From assembly GCA_018434325.1 (NCBI GenBank), contig JAHDPO010000016.1, forward strand, positions 1 through 45,464: a stretch of 45,464 bases of DNA, given 5' to 3'. Below the pieces are notes generated by a model. The model saw only the letters and a list, made by a program, of their open reading frames with translations. It had not been told where the DNA came from and ran no database searches. Origin of the DNA: Clostridia bacterium (lineage in GTDB: Bacteria > Bacillota > Peptococcia > DRI-13 > UBA5745). Below, piece by piece: positions 34,901 through 42,850 of the stretch (position 1 is the first letter of the stretch; the number at the start of each line of letters is the position of its first letter). Both the position numbers and the translations under genes were made by a program.

Positions 34901-37578
34901 GCCGATACCGTCAGGTTTCCGCCGAGAATAATACTGCCGTTTACGGTGACATTGGCATCCGCACCGCTGACGGTGAGGTCGCCGTTTATGCTACCATTCG
35001 CACCGTCTGCGACTGTAAGCAGCCTGCCGCCGGTGACATTCACATCCGTATTGAACGCCGAACGAGAGGTGCATTTCACCGTCACATCGCCGCCGCTGAT
35101 GGTCGTCGTGCCGCTCGAAGCAATGCCATAATCATCGGCGCTTGCCACATCCACAATCGCATTGCCGCTTATGCTGATGTTTCCGGCGTTCAGCACGTTA
35201 CCGGTGACGCTGGGACTGGTCTTGACCTGCGCCGTGCCGGAAATGTTAATAGTGCCGCTCTGACAAATAATCCCACCCACATTGGTTCCTGTTGCGGACA
35301 TGCTCAGCGTTCCGCCGGACATGATAACATCGCCGGTTGCGGTGTAGATGCACGACAGGGCATTTCCCGTCATGGTGATATTCACCGTCGCGCCGGCGAC
35401 TTCAAGCCCTGCGGCTGCATATAGCGCCGCATCGCTTCCATAAGGGTAATCCAGGTTTAACGTGCCGCTGCCGTTGATGGTGAGTTTTCCAGCGGTGCTG
35501 TCATTGTGCTTTAGCCCCTTGGCATTTACCGTGCCTGATACGGTTACGGTCACATCGCCCGCCGCAGCGAAGTCGATGACCCCTGTGGAGCCGCTGATGG
35601 TGATGTTAGTCAGCGTCAGGGTGGCGGTGGATGCTGTCCATGTCCAGCCTGTGCCGCTGGCATCCTGTGTGAGATCCTCAACAATCGCGTCGTCGCCGCC
35701 GAGGAACAATTGACCCATGACAGTGCCGCCGGCGGGGGCTGTCTCAATTTTTACGTATTGATGGCTGGCGTTCCATATATAGGTACTGCCGGTGGAAGAA
35801 CCGGTGCCGTCCACGCTGTCGCTCCAGGTGGCTGTATAGGAAGAGGGTAAGGTGGCGGGGGCTTTATTGAACGCGCCAATGAAGCTGCTTACCGTAACAG
35901 ACTTCATGATATGGATGCTGCCGTCCGCGTAAATACCGCAGCCACTACCGCTGCCGGAGCTGATGACCGCAATCTTGCCCACGCTGCCGATGATGGAGAC
36001 GTCACCGCCTGCGCCAATTGCCGGGATGCTGGGATGCGTGCTTGTTATATCGCCCGTTTCGCCATAGATTGCGACGCTGAGGTTTGCGTTAATGCCGCCG
36101 CCGTAGATGCTGCCGGTGACGCCTGTAATATCGCCAGTTTTACCGCCAATTGTGACGTGGCCGCCTGCGTCGATACCCCTTTGAGCGCCGGCGATATTGC
36201 CCACAACAGCGCTAGGTGAAATTGTAATACCGCCCGCTGCCGCGTAAATGCCGAAGACTTTCACACCGGTGATATCGCCGGTTGTGCCGCTGATTAAAAC
36301 GTTGCCTGTTTCCGCGTAAATGCCGTAGTCTTTCTTGGAGCTGATAGCACCGGTTTCGCCGGTGCTTGTAATTGTAACGCTGACTCTTGCGCGAATGCCG
36401 GAGCTCTCATCGCTGCTTGCGGATAGTGCGCAGTCAATCGCGCCTGTCTTGCCGCCGATGATAACATCGCCGCCATTTGCGCGGATGCCATAGTACCTGC
36501 CTGAAATATTGCCTGTTGTGCCGTGGATGGTAACACTGCCGCCCGCATAAATTCCATGGGTGCCGCTTTTGGAGTCGGTGCCTCCCGCGCCGATCTTGCC
36601 CACAACGGCGCCATCTGAAATGGTAATGTCTCCATTTGCGCGAATCGTGTACGTCGTGGACGTAATATCGCCCACCGTGCCGGAGATAGTAACACTGCCT
36701 CCGGCAGAAATGCCGTCGCTGCCGCCGCTGTTGATATTGCCCATCGCACCCAAGATGACGATGTCCTTAGACGCCTTTATGCCGCCGTCGGAAATCGTAA
36801 GCGGGCCGTCGCCTTTGATGACGAGGCTGCCAGAGCTTTGTATGGCGTAGGTAGAACCTTGGTTGACTATGACAGCACTGGTGCATGACAGATTGATGAT
36901 ATCGGTGCCGGCACATTCAAATTTTATATAACCGCCTTGGTAACTGCTGTTAAGCGTCAGGGTGGCGGTTGTCGCATCCCATGCCCAGCCTGTTCCGCTG
37001 GCGTTAGCGGCAAGACCGACGTCGGTTTGCCCACCAATGTCCATTGTGCCGGTGACAGAACCGGTGCTCATCAGCCCAACCTCACTGTGCGACGCCGGTG
37101 CATCTGGAACAGTGACCTTCACGGTGATGGTCGGTGGTGTTACGCCGTCTGCCAGCGTTACACCCTCCGATAATTCCAGCGTAGGGGTAAAAATATAGAT
37201 GCCCTCTATATCCCCATCAAAAGCTGGTTCAGATATCCACCTTTCCACTGCAACGGTGGTTTCACTTATTTCATTCTGTGCGTCGCTGTCCGTTGCAGTG
37301 TCGCCTCCACTTACGCCAACTGTGATGGCACTTCCGCTGACAGTAACCGCCAGCATACCCGGCAGATTCAGTTCATCCTCCGGAGTACCAGTTGCCACCT
37401 TCTGCTTAGATACCTTGGCATCCAGCTCCGCAAAGGCGGTAATGCTTCCGCTTGCGCCCAAGGGCGCGCCGGAATCGGTGTCGCCTGTTTCGGCAAAGGC
37501 CATCGTCGGCAGCATAGTAAATACCATGCAAAACGCCAGAATCAAAGACAGTGTTTTGCTTGCTCGTTTTGTTCTCAT
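31990..37578 (-). CDS. Large SLH surface protein with repetitive beta modules
   Basis: An 1862-aa protein starting MRTKRASKTLSLILAFC at 37578 (AGGAGG nine bases upstream); upstream in-frame Met codons lack spacing support. The signal peptide ends AFAET. Order: shared N-terminal module (SITAFAELDA); a long beta-helix region with about 18-residue repeats containing GDI(T/A) and GGDVTI-like segments (about 190-640); a second beta module (about 650-1000); Ig-like domains; a Gly/Ser linker; a helical module; three SLH domains (about 1552-1725); and cell-wall-binding repeats. The C-terminus ends DGARKTK, as in the 26678 protein. It follows the DUF2442-like gene by four bases, so both share a transcript. 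No riboswitch is present at its end, unlike the other two. Confidence 0.92.
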   Translation of the reverse strand: MRTKRASKTLSLILAFCMVFTMLPTMAFAETGDTDSGAPLGASGSITAFAELDAKVSKQKVATGTPEDELNLPGMLAVTVSGSAITVGVSGGDTATDSDAQNEISETTVAVERWISEPAFDGDIEGIYIFTPTLELSEGVTLADGVTPPTITVKVTVPDAPASHSEVGLMSTGSVTGTMDIGGQTDVGLAANASGTGWAWDATTATLTLNSSYQGGYIKFECAGTDIINLSCTSAVIVNQGSTYAIQSSGSLVIKGDGPLTISDGGIKASKDIVILGAMGNINSGGSDGISAGGSVTISGTVGDITSTTYTIRANGDITISDGAVVGKIGAGGTDSKSGTHGIYAGGSVTIHGTTGNISGRYYGIRANGGDVIIGGKTGAIDCALSASSDESSGIRARVSVTITSTGETGAISSKKDYGIYAETGNVLISGTTGDITGVKVFGIYAAAGGITISPSAVVGNIAGAQRGIDAGGHVTIGGKTGDITGVTGSIYGGGINANLSVAIYGETGDITSTHPSIPAIGAGGDVSIIGSVGKIAVISSGSGSGCGIYADGSIHIMKSVTVSSFIGAFNKAPATLPSSYTATWSDSVDGTGSSTGSTYIWNASHQYVKIETAPAGGTVMGQLFLGGDDAIVEDLTQDASGTGWTWTASTATLTLTNITISGSTGVIDFAAAGDVTVTVSGTVNAKGLKHNDSTAGKLTINGSGTLNLDYPYGSDAALYAAAGLEVAGATVNITMTGNALSCIYTATGDVIMSGGTLSMSATGTNVGGIICQSGTINISGTAQVKTSPSVTGNVLNAGNISISGNAIVDVASADDYGIASSGTTTISGGDVTVKCTSRSAFNTDVNVTGGRLLTVADGANGSINGDLTVSGADANVTVNGSIILGGNLTVSAGTVVITGAVSGTTTHTGGTLNGNPPAATYTATLNIQLDGEPSADFYDEFTLKLSTDVTKTVSMAGMGATRTASVPNGTWKVYLGGTEDTGVTITVNNAPSSVTLDWISITSVVRPEGTATGGEIGINGYDSVQLACIKGETLTFTASGKGADSYAYVWSGTHNGNAISSTGNTYKIDSVQGKVYITCTITGSNTTPTTIEITGFEAIPDENVGKVGSTICANVAEVINLLKAIHPYANAMHSDNQTVLCLITDWEDTDGYNPNKEGSYTFTAAVAILPGFANSAGRKVTVEVVVITADDTSDAANPTITVQPVGATYAQGAAAAALFVTASVSDGGTLSYQWYGSSNSELGGSPISGATAATFTPSTATVGTMYYRVEITNTNNAASGTKTASISSQPVTVTVQSGGGGGGNGGGSSSGGGGYTPPATTPTPDPDKKPDQPVMATAPVTATAGTNGTASAAIPDKAITDAIAKAQADAKAQGKIASGISVDLNVTMPKGSTSLTATLTQSSLNSLVSAGVSQLELDGAPVSLGLDLNALKEIQKQSNGNISITIAPATGLSKEAKALLGNRPVYNITISYADKNGKTQTITSLGSGTATLSIPYTPDKNEAVGYLFGVYVDAKGKAQRIDGSAYDANSGSLLIPTGHFSVYGVGYTAPSTKFTDIGTHWGKEAINYVVGRGLLSGTSKTTFAPDTAMTRGMLVTALGRLTGVNVKTYTTNSFTDVKGDSDFRSYIEWAYKNGVVQGIGNQQFAPDRAITREEIAVIFANYAKATGYKLPVTREATTYADASSIGSTYNTAVTVMQQAGIMMGGTGNKFNPKASATRAEVSSMLHRYIKLTIDPATAQGWAKNDAGQYLYYKDGKALTGTQTIDGVKYFFETNGTLKTGWVKDGDNWRYYDSNKALTGWWDIGSDSAKKTYYFTDDSLMVSGKWLEIDGRWYYFYADGALARSTKVDGYEVDSDGARKTK

Positions 37579-37582
37579 TCGC

Positions 37583-37885
37583 TCATTCCTCCTCATAATT
37601 ATTTTGGTTTTGTGTTGCATCGCTGGGTGATAGGAGCATCTTCAAAATCTCCTTCAGCGTGATGGATACCCCGCTAGGCCAGCAGATTGCCTTGCCGTCG
37701 GTATAGGGCTTGCAGAAATCCCCACTTGCGATGAGGGCGGCAAAAGCCGGTTCGTGAATCCTGTCCCCAAGCTCCAGAAAGATGGTATGCCCGCTCTCCA
37801 GCGTAATGCTGAAGGTGTCCCCATCCAATGCGCCGACATTGATGATTTTTAAGTTTTCACTATCTGCCCGTTCTGACCACAGCAT
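37583..37885 (-). CDS. DUF2442-like small protein
   Basis: A 100-aa protein; start MLWSERADSE at 37885 (GGAGG eight bases before the ATG; a GTG nine bases upstream is less well placed). Typical features are GHTIFLELGDRI, FAALIASG, and a C-terminal DGKAICWPSGVSITLKEIL resembling the DUF2442/DUF-type wedge-shaped regulators. Cytoplasmic, function unknown. First gene of the transcript that continues into the third SLH gene; may be a regulator. Confidence 0.6.
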   Translation of the reverse strand: MLWSERADSENLKIINVGALDGDTFSITLESGHTIFLELGDRIHEPAFAALIASGDFCKPYTDGKAICWPSGVSITLKEILKMLLSPSDATQNQNNYEEE

Positions 37886-37965
37886 ATGAACCACCTCCTA
37901 AATCAAACAAGCCACCAAATCGGATTGCCCATCTGGCTCACTCATATATTAATACAAGACAAAAT

Positions 37966-38009
37966 AAAAAGCGGCGAAAGTTCCGTAATCGTAACTTTCG
38001 CCGCTTTTT
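37966..38009. terminator. Bidirectional terminator after the HK/RR operon
   Basis: AAAAAGCGGCGAAAGTT pairs perfectly with AACTTTCGCCGCTTTTT around a 10-base loop; T-runs on both strands. It ends the operon of the OmpR-type regulator on the minus strand and separates it from the SLH transcript. Confidence 0.8.
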
Positions 38010-38026
38010 ATTTGTTTTTTTGTCAT

Positions 38027-38695
38027 TTACACCCGTTCAAAGCAGTAACCTTCGCCCCTCGAGCATTCAATGCACCACCCGCTGTTTTCGATTTTCTTAC
38101 GAAGGTTGAAAACGGTCTTCTTGAGAGCCTGACTATCGCCCAACATAGGCTGTTTCCATGCCTTTTCATACAGGTATTCGGCGCTGATAAAGCGTCCCTC
38201 GTTCTGTGTGAAAATCATCAGAAGGGCAAACTCCTTCTGGGTCAGCAGCAGATCAGTTCCGTCCAGTGCGGCTACACCCGCCGCCACATCAAGGGATAAG
38301 CGGTCACGGGTCAGCTTTTCAGGGATTTGCTCCGACCGGCGGAGTAGTGCCTCCACCCGTGCCATCAAAACCCCGAAATCGTAGGGCTTGGCAAGGTAGT
38401 CATCGCTCCCAGCAGTAAGGCCTCGCACAACATCTTCATTTGTAGTCAGTCCCGTCAGCAGGAGAACCGGAATCTTCGAGTACCGCCGCAGCTCGCCCAT
38501 AAAGTCCAATCCGCTGCCATCGGGCAGCATGATGTCCAACACAATCAAGTCCGGCATTTGTGCCTCTACTGCTTTGCGGGCTTCGCCAAGGGTCAGTGCG
38601 GTGACCGCCTTATATCCCCGGCGGGTGAGCATTCGTTCATTGCCCCGCATAATCTGCTCGTTATCCTCCACCAATAAAATCCGTTTTTCACTCAT
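38027..38695 (-). CDS. OmpR/PhoB-type response regulator
   Basis: A 222-aa protein starting MSEKRILLVEDNEQ. The receiver domain has Asp54 in DLIVLDIMLPDG and Lys in LAKPYDF (about residue 104). The C-terminal winged helix of the OmpR/PhoB family spans about 128-222, with the recognition region SQALKKTVFNLRKKI. It begins four bases inside the end of the kinase gene (ATGA overlap), and is third in the HTH-kinase-regulator operon. Confidence 0.93.
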   Translation of the reverse strand: MSEKRILLVEDNEQIMRGNERMLTRRGYKAVTALTLGEARKAVEAQMPDLIVLDIMLPDGSGLDFMGELRRYSKIPVLLLTGLTTNEDVVRGLTAGSDDYLAKPYDFGVLMARVEALLRRSEQIPEKLTRDRLSLDVAAGVAALDGTDLLLTQKEFALLMIFTQNEGRFISAEYLYEKAWKQPMLGDSQALKKTVFNLRKKIENSGWCIECSRGEGYCFERV

Positions 38696-39984
38696 GCGTC
38701 CTCACCTCCAAATTGTCCCTCATAGGTGGGCAGGGCAAAGCTCATCGTCGTGCCGCTGCCCGGCGTGCTCTCGATCCATATCCGGCCGCCGTGGGATTCC
38801 ACCACCGTCTTGCACAGGTACAGGCCGAAACCGGTGCCCCCGGTGGAAACGCCCCGTTCAAACACATGGGGCAGCAGCTCAGCGGCAATGCCTGTACCGG
38901 TATCGGTGACCGTCACCAAAATCTCATGCCCTGTTTTTTCCGCCCGCAGAATAATTTCTCCCTGTTCTGTATAGACGGCAGCATTTTGCAGGAGGTTTGC
39001 CACCACCTGTGCCAGAAGATCGGCGTTGCCGAATACGTTCAGTCCTTCCTCAATGTTCGCTTTCAAGAGATTGCCCTGCTTTTGCAGATGCAGGGAGAAC
39101 ATCTCTGCGCTGCTACGCAGGAGCATGGAAAACTTCACCGCCTGCTTGTCCATGTTTTCACTCATTGCGGCCAGAGTCAGCGTGCCGCCCACCATGCGGG
39201 CCAGCCTCATAATTTCCTGTTGAGCGTTCTGGAGCAGCTCCGCCGCCTCTCCATCCCTCACAGCTTCGCCCATGTCCTCTAAAATTTCCGCCACCGTCTG
39301 TATATTGACCGAGATAACGGTGAGAGGTGTGCGCATTTCGTGGGAGGTGTTGGACAGAAATTCTGTTTTCGCGCGGCTGGCTCTCTCAAGGATATGGTTT
39401 TGTTCGTCCAGCTTTTTTTGCTGCTCGTTATAGAGCTTAAAGTGGAGATAGAGCATGGTGCCAAGCACCGCGCTGACCGACACAAACCCCACGATCACAT
39501 CGATGAGCAAGTCCTGCTCGGTAGCCCATGCCTTGACCAGTTCAGGATGACGAAAGGCGATCAGGCAGATGGCAAGATACAGCAGAATTTCCAGAACGGA
39601 CATCGCAATGGCCCTTTTGCCCTCCAGCATCAGGATGGTAAAGGCCACCGCAAACACGAAAAAGCTGGGCATCCCGCTGTGATATCCTCCCGCCGTGAAG
39701 AACATGACCGGGAACAGTACCAGAAAAATGGCGATGATGGTAACCATGTAGCATAGCTGGTATCGGCCGGTGCGCTTGGAATAACAGAGCAGGGCATAGG
39801 AGAGGATGGCTGAAATGAAATTTGCCACAATATTTCCCGACCCTGTATTTATTGTAATACCAACCAACGCCATAGCCAAGCTAATGACTGTGCCGCCCAT
39901 GGCAAGCACATTAAACAGTCGTACCCGAAAGTCAAAACTCTTATCTAAAAAGCTTTCGCAAATCAACAAAATCAATCGTTTCAT
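38692..39984 (-). CDS. Membrane sensor histidine kinase (HisKA/HATPase)
   Basis: A 430-aa protein; start MKRLILLICESF at 39984, with AAGGAG eight bases upstream and an ATGA overlap with the small HTH gene. About six transmembrane helices (residues 25-180) are followed by a short linker and the kinase core: His215 in FLSNTSHEMRTPLT, N box NLLQNAAVY, G1 DTGTGI, F box PHVFERG and G2 GTGFGLYL. No extra sensor domain; the signal is presumably sensed by the membrane part. Partner of the OmpR-type regulator downstream. Confidence 0.93.
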   Translation of the reverse strand: MKRLILLICESFLDKSFDFRVRLFNVLAMGGTVISLAMALVGITINTGSGNIVANFISAILSYALLCYSKRTGRYQLCYMVTIIAIFLVLFPVMFFTAGGYHSGMPSFFVFAVAFTILMLEGKRAIAMSVLEILLYLAICLIAFRHPELVKAWATEQDLLIDVIVGFVSVSAVLGTMLYLHFKLYNEQQKKLDEQNHILERASRAKTEFLSNTSHEMRTPLTVISVNIQTVAEILEDMGEAVRDGEAAELLQNAQQEIMRLARMVGGTLTLAAMSENMDKQAVKFSMLLRSSAEMFSLHLQKQGNLLKANIEEGLNVFGNADLLAQVVANLLQNAAVYTEQGEIILRAEKTGHEILVTVTDTGTGIAAELLPHVFERGVSTGGTGFGLYLCKTVVESHGGRIWIESTPGSGTTMSFALPTYEGQFGGEDA

Positions 39985-40187
39985 CTGCCACGCTCCTTGT
40001 CCCCTGATTTGGGCTTGCGTCCGTTTCCTTTTCGTCTGTCCTCCGGGCGCTGTGCATCCCCCGGAACCAGCCACACACCTGCGACCTTACAGGAACCTTT
40101 GATACGCCCATTGACACAGTGGTATATGACCATTCGGGGAGTAAGTCCCCATTTTTGTCCTGCTTCTTTTACACTGATATATTCCAT
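39981..40187 (-). CDS. Small HTH DNA-binding protein heading the two-component operon
   Basis: A 68-aa protein starting MEYISVKEAGQKWG at 40187 with GGAGG six bases upstream. It has an excisionase-like helix-turn-helix and a very basic tail (RKGNGRKPKSGDKERGR). Paralogous to the protein at 424-615. Its ATGA overlap with the kinase gene and the shared promoter make it part of the signalling operon. A perfect inverted repeat overlaps its promoter. Confidence 0.8.
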   Translation of the reverse strand: MEYISVKEAGQKWGLTPRMVIYHCVNGRIKGSCKVAGVWLVPGDAQRPEDRRKGNGRKPKSGDKERGR

Positions 40188-40217
40188 GGTTTTCCTCCAA
40201 ATCAATTTCTTTTATCT

Positions 40218-40256
40218 ATTATATTTCACGCTAAAGAAATTTTCAAGAGCGTGAAA
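40218..40256 (-). promoter_or_regulatory. Promoter and inverted-repeat operator of the HTH-kinase-regulator operon
   Basis: TTGAAA (40241-40246), 17 bases, TATAAT (40218-40223) on the minus strand. Perfect 9-bp arms TTTCACGCT (40224-40232) and AGCGTGAAA (40248-40256) flank the -35 box, 15 bases apart. A bound regulator (perhaps the HTH protein) would block RNA polymerase. Confidence 0.8.
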
Positions 40257-40353
40257 TAAATGAGTTGGAAGTTGTAAGCTAAGAGATTTTTGTGTGGATG
40301 AACTGCCTATATATACTTATTTTCCGCTTTTTATATCAGTTAAGCTGAGTAGT

Positions 40354-40983
40354 TCAAGGGGGTTGCAAAATGACCCCCACCCCCGTCCACTGAAAATTGG
40401 ATGCCATGCAGGGCAGAAATTGCCCTGCCGCCTCTCTCCTCTGTTCTGATAACTGATCGAGCACCAGCGTTCTAAATGGTTCAAAATGAACGGGGGTAGT
40501 CTTTTTCTTTGCTGAACGTGCGGTTGGGGCAGACCCTTTGCTTACCTCTGTCACTGTCTGCTTTTCCTGCATTTCACTTTTCAAGGTATCAAAGGTGATC
40601 TGTGCCACCTCGGTCTTATGCCCGCCTGTCCCTGCTTCTGGAGCGGCAGGCGCTATGTAATCCTCATGTGTGAGGGTATTATCATTGTCGGGCGTAGGCA
40701 TCTGCTCCACCAAAAGCAGGATATACAGGTTAGAACTTTGCCCACGGTTTTTCTCACGGAAACGTGCTTCCTTTTGGATATAGCCTGCGTCAGCCAGCTC
40801 CTTCAGAGCGCGCTTTACCGTGGATACAGATATGTGAAGCTGTTCTGCCATCGTCGGAATGGCAGGAAAACAGGTCAGGTCTTTATTAGAACGGTCAATC
40901 AGATAAATCAGCACTGAAAGCGCACGGCTTTTCAGATTGCTGGCATACGCTTGTTTTTTCAGCTCCGCTTGCTTGGTCATCAT
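40354..40983 (-). CDS. Winged-HTH protein, replication initiator or regulator type
   Basis: A 209-aa protein; start MMTKQAELKK at 40983 with AGGAGG six bases upstream. The N-terminal winged helix (about 18-90: SVLIYLIDRSNKDLTCFPAI, then LHISVSTVKRALKELADAGYI) matches the HTH_36-type domain used by plasmid/ICE replication initiators and regulators. The rest is low complexity, rich in Thr/Ala/Lys, with a conserved-looking C-terminal block. It is the last gene of the conjugation-linked operon, just after the ParA/CpaE-like gene. Exact function uncertain. Confidence 0.78.
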   Translation of the reverse strand: MMTKQAELKKQAYASNLKSRALSVLIYLIDRSNKDLTCFPAIPTMAEQLHISVSTVKRALKELADAGYIQKEARFREKNRGQSSNLYILLLVEQMPTPDNDNTLTHEDYIAPAAPEAGTGGHKTEVAQITFDTLKSEMQEKQTVTEVSKGSAPTARSAKKKTTPVHFEPFRTLVLDQLSEQRREAAGQFLPCMASNFQWTGVGVILQPP

Positions 40984-41007
40984 CAAAATCCTCCTTACGC
41001 CGGGGCG

Positions 41008-42012
41008 CTATGCCCCGGCGATATATTTTGCCATCATCGTTTTGTGCTGCTTGGAATTGCTCATGCCGTCCGTAGGTTCAGGCTGATAGTCCAAGAACAA
41101 TACCTTATGAAAATTGCTTTGCAGAATGGCCGCATAGTCGCTCCTGACCGTTTCATGGGTAAAGGGGCAGAGTACATAGGCATCTGCGGTATCCAACCGT
41201 TTCAAAAGCCGCATGGAGTTGGGCAGCTCGTAGGGCTTTGTGCCGCATACGATGAGCAGCAGACCCGCATCATTCGCCTTTTCATTTGGATTTGGCTGAT
41301 AGCCAAAGTCATGGATGATAAAATTCACCGGTTCTGCCGCTGGCACAGTACCGTACCGGACACCATCCAGCCGCCAGCCCTCGCCAGCCGGTTCCATTTC
41401 GTAGGCGGCCGCCATGGTGGTTAAGATACTGCTTTCATTTTCCTCCACATAGCAGACAGAAGCCCCCACAGCCGCCAGCCATGCGCAAAGGCCGAGTGCT
41501 GTTGTGGTTGATCCCATCCTCGGCTGTGAAGAAATCACGGCGACATGGATATTCTCGCAGACGAAACGATAGGTTTTCCTGCCGCTCGCTTTTTTTGTGC
41601 GTTCCTTGGCAGCATACCGCACCATGCCCTGTTCACTCAGACACTCCAAAATCTCACGCTGAATTTCTATAATGTCGGTGGAGCAGACGATATTACCCAC
41701 TCCGCTATCCAACAGAGAACGGAACAGGGGACTGTCACCCGAAAGTCCCTCGCAGATTACAGTGATGCGGGGGTTATACATGGTCAGAAACTCTTCGATA
41801 GCCCCGGCAAATTCTTCATCATCATCCCCAAAGGCAATGCGATCCAGCACCACTTCGGTCACATGGGAAAAGTTACGCATATCGTAGATAATAAATTGCT
41901 TCAGAACAAAATTGCCCACCATTTTCTTGATGGGCATATCACTGTCAGCATCGTACCAACCTGTAAAGTCCAACAGATTGGTATGCTGTGTAGATGAAAG
42001 GTATAAAATCAT
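41008..42012 (-). CDS. ParA/CpaE-like P-loop protein with divergent Walker A
   Basis: A 334-aa protein; start MILYLSSTQH at 42012 (AGGAGG six bases upstream). An N-terminal receiver-like region (about 1-140) precedes a ParA/MinD/CpaE-like fold. The P-loop region is SSQPRMGSTTTALGL (about 161-175), lacking the two Lys of classical deviant Walker A motifs. The later FIIHDFGYQP resembles the ParA Walker B position. It may position or regulate the conjugation machinery, or sort DNA. It lies between the C39-like peptidase and wHTH genes. Confidence 0.78.
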   Translation of the reverse strand: MILYLSSTQHTNLLDFTGWYDADSDMPIKKMVGNFVLKQFIIYDMRNFSHVTEVVLDRIAFGDDDEEFAGAIEEFLTMYNPRITVICEGLSGDSPLFRSLLDSGVGNIVCSTDIIEIQREILECLSEQGMVRYAAKERTKKASGRKTYRFVCENIHVAVISSQPRMGSTTTALGLCAWLAAVGASVCYVEENESSILTTMAAAYEMEPAGEGWRLDGVRYGTVPAAEPVNFIIHDFGYQPNPNEKANDAGLLLIVCGTKPYELPNSMRLLKRLDTADAYVLCPFTHETVRSDYAAILQSNFHKVLFLDYQPEPTDGMSNSKQHKTMMAKYIAGA

Positions 42013-42025
42013 ATTCGGCCTCCTG

Positions 42026-42850
42026 TCAGTTTCCAATCGCCCAAAATGGGCCTCCTGCGGCGGCACCTTTCCGGGCCTCGTTCATTATCAGCGACAAATC
42101 CCACTCCTGATTGCTGCGCCGGTGACTGGCGGGGTCAGCCACAAGGATTTTCCCCTCGGCGGTCACTCCCCGCAGAACAATAAAATGTCCCCCTGTGGTA
42201 AAATGCCCCTTGCTCATTATGGCGACCACCAGCTTGCCGCTGGAAAGTGCGTCCACAATATCCTGTGCTGTCAAATCTCCCTCACAGGATAGTCCATAGC
42301 CCTCGGCCGCACCCGGTATCAGGCTATGATAGGACCCGTTGCCCTCGCAGCGGTGTCCGTTTTTTACAGACCAATTTGACAATTCAACCGGGTCATGCGC
42401 TTCTCCGGTCAATGTGGAAATCACAATGGACATGGAGGTGGGGCCGCACCCGGCCTCGCCAATGGTACTGGATTGACCGTACATCACATTCGCCCAGCGT
42501 TCATCAAGCTGGTTGTAATAAACCACCTCCATGCCGCCGTCTGTAAACACAACCCCCTCATAGGATTGCCCGATGCCCTCAATATAGTCCTGCTCATAAA
42601 TACCCAATGTCTGATTGTAGCCGTACTCCTTTTGAAAGTCCTCCACTACTGACAATTCATCACCAATCAGCCATTGTGCCAGTACAGAAAAGGGACTGGT
42701 AATCAGGTAGAGGATTAAAGCTATGAGCATTAGAACGGCAACCGCCGGACCTAAAATGATGATGAGCAGGCGCTTTCGTGCCTGCTCATCGGTTGCGGCT
42801 TGTACCGCTATCTGTGCTAAAATCTTGGCGGTCAACGGGTCTACTGCCAT
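42026..42850 (-). CDS. Membrane-anchored C39-like cysteine peptidase of the conjugation locus
   Basis: A 274-aa protein; its ATG overlaps the VirB4 stop (ATGA). It has an N-terminal cytoplasmic segment, a transmembrane helix at about 29-50, and a C39-type papain-like domain (about 108-270). Catalytic candidates are Cys135 in GEAGCGPTSMS, His222 in GGHFIVLRG and Asp239 in VADPAS. It may process the cell wall or a secreted protein during conjugation, filling the place often held by NlpC/P60 or CHAP hydrolases. It could also be a stand-alone bacteriocin-leader-type peptidase, less likely without a transporter. Confidence 0.85.
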   Translation of the reverse strand: MAVDPLTAKILAQIAVQAATDEQARKRLLIIILGPAVAVLMLIALILYLITSPFSVLAQWLIGDELSVVEDFQKEYGYNQTLGIYEQDYIEGIGQSYEGVVFTDGGMEVVYYNQLDERWANVMYGQSSTIGEAGCGPTSMSIVISTLTGEAHDPVELSNWSVKNGHRCEGNGSYHSLIPGAAEGYGLSCEGDLTAQDIVDALSSGKLVVAIMSKGHFTTGGHFIVLRGVTAEGKILVADPASHRRSNQEWDLSLIMNEARKGAAAGGPFWAIGN

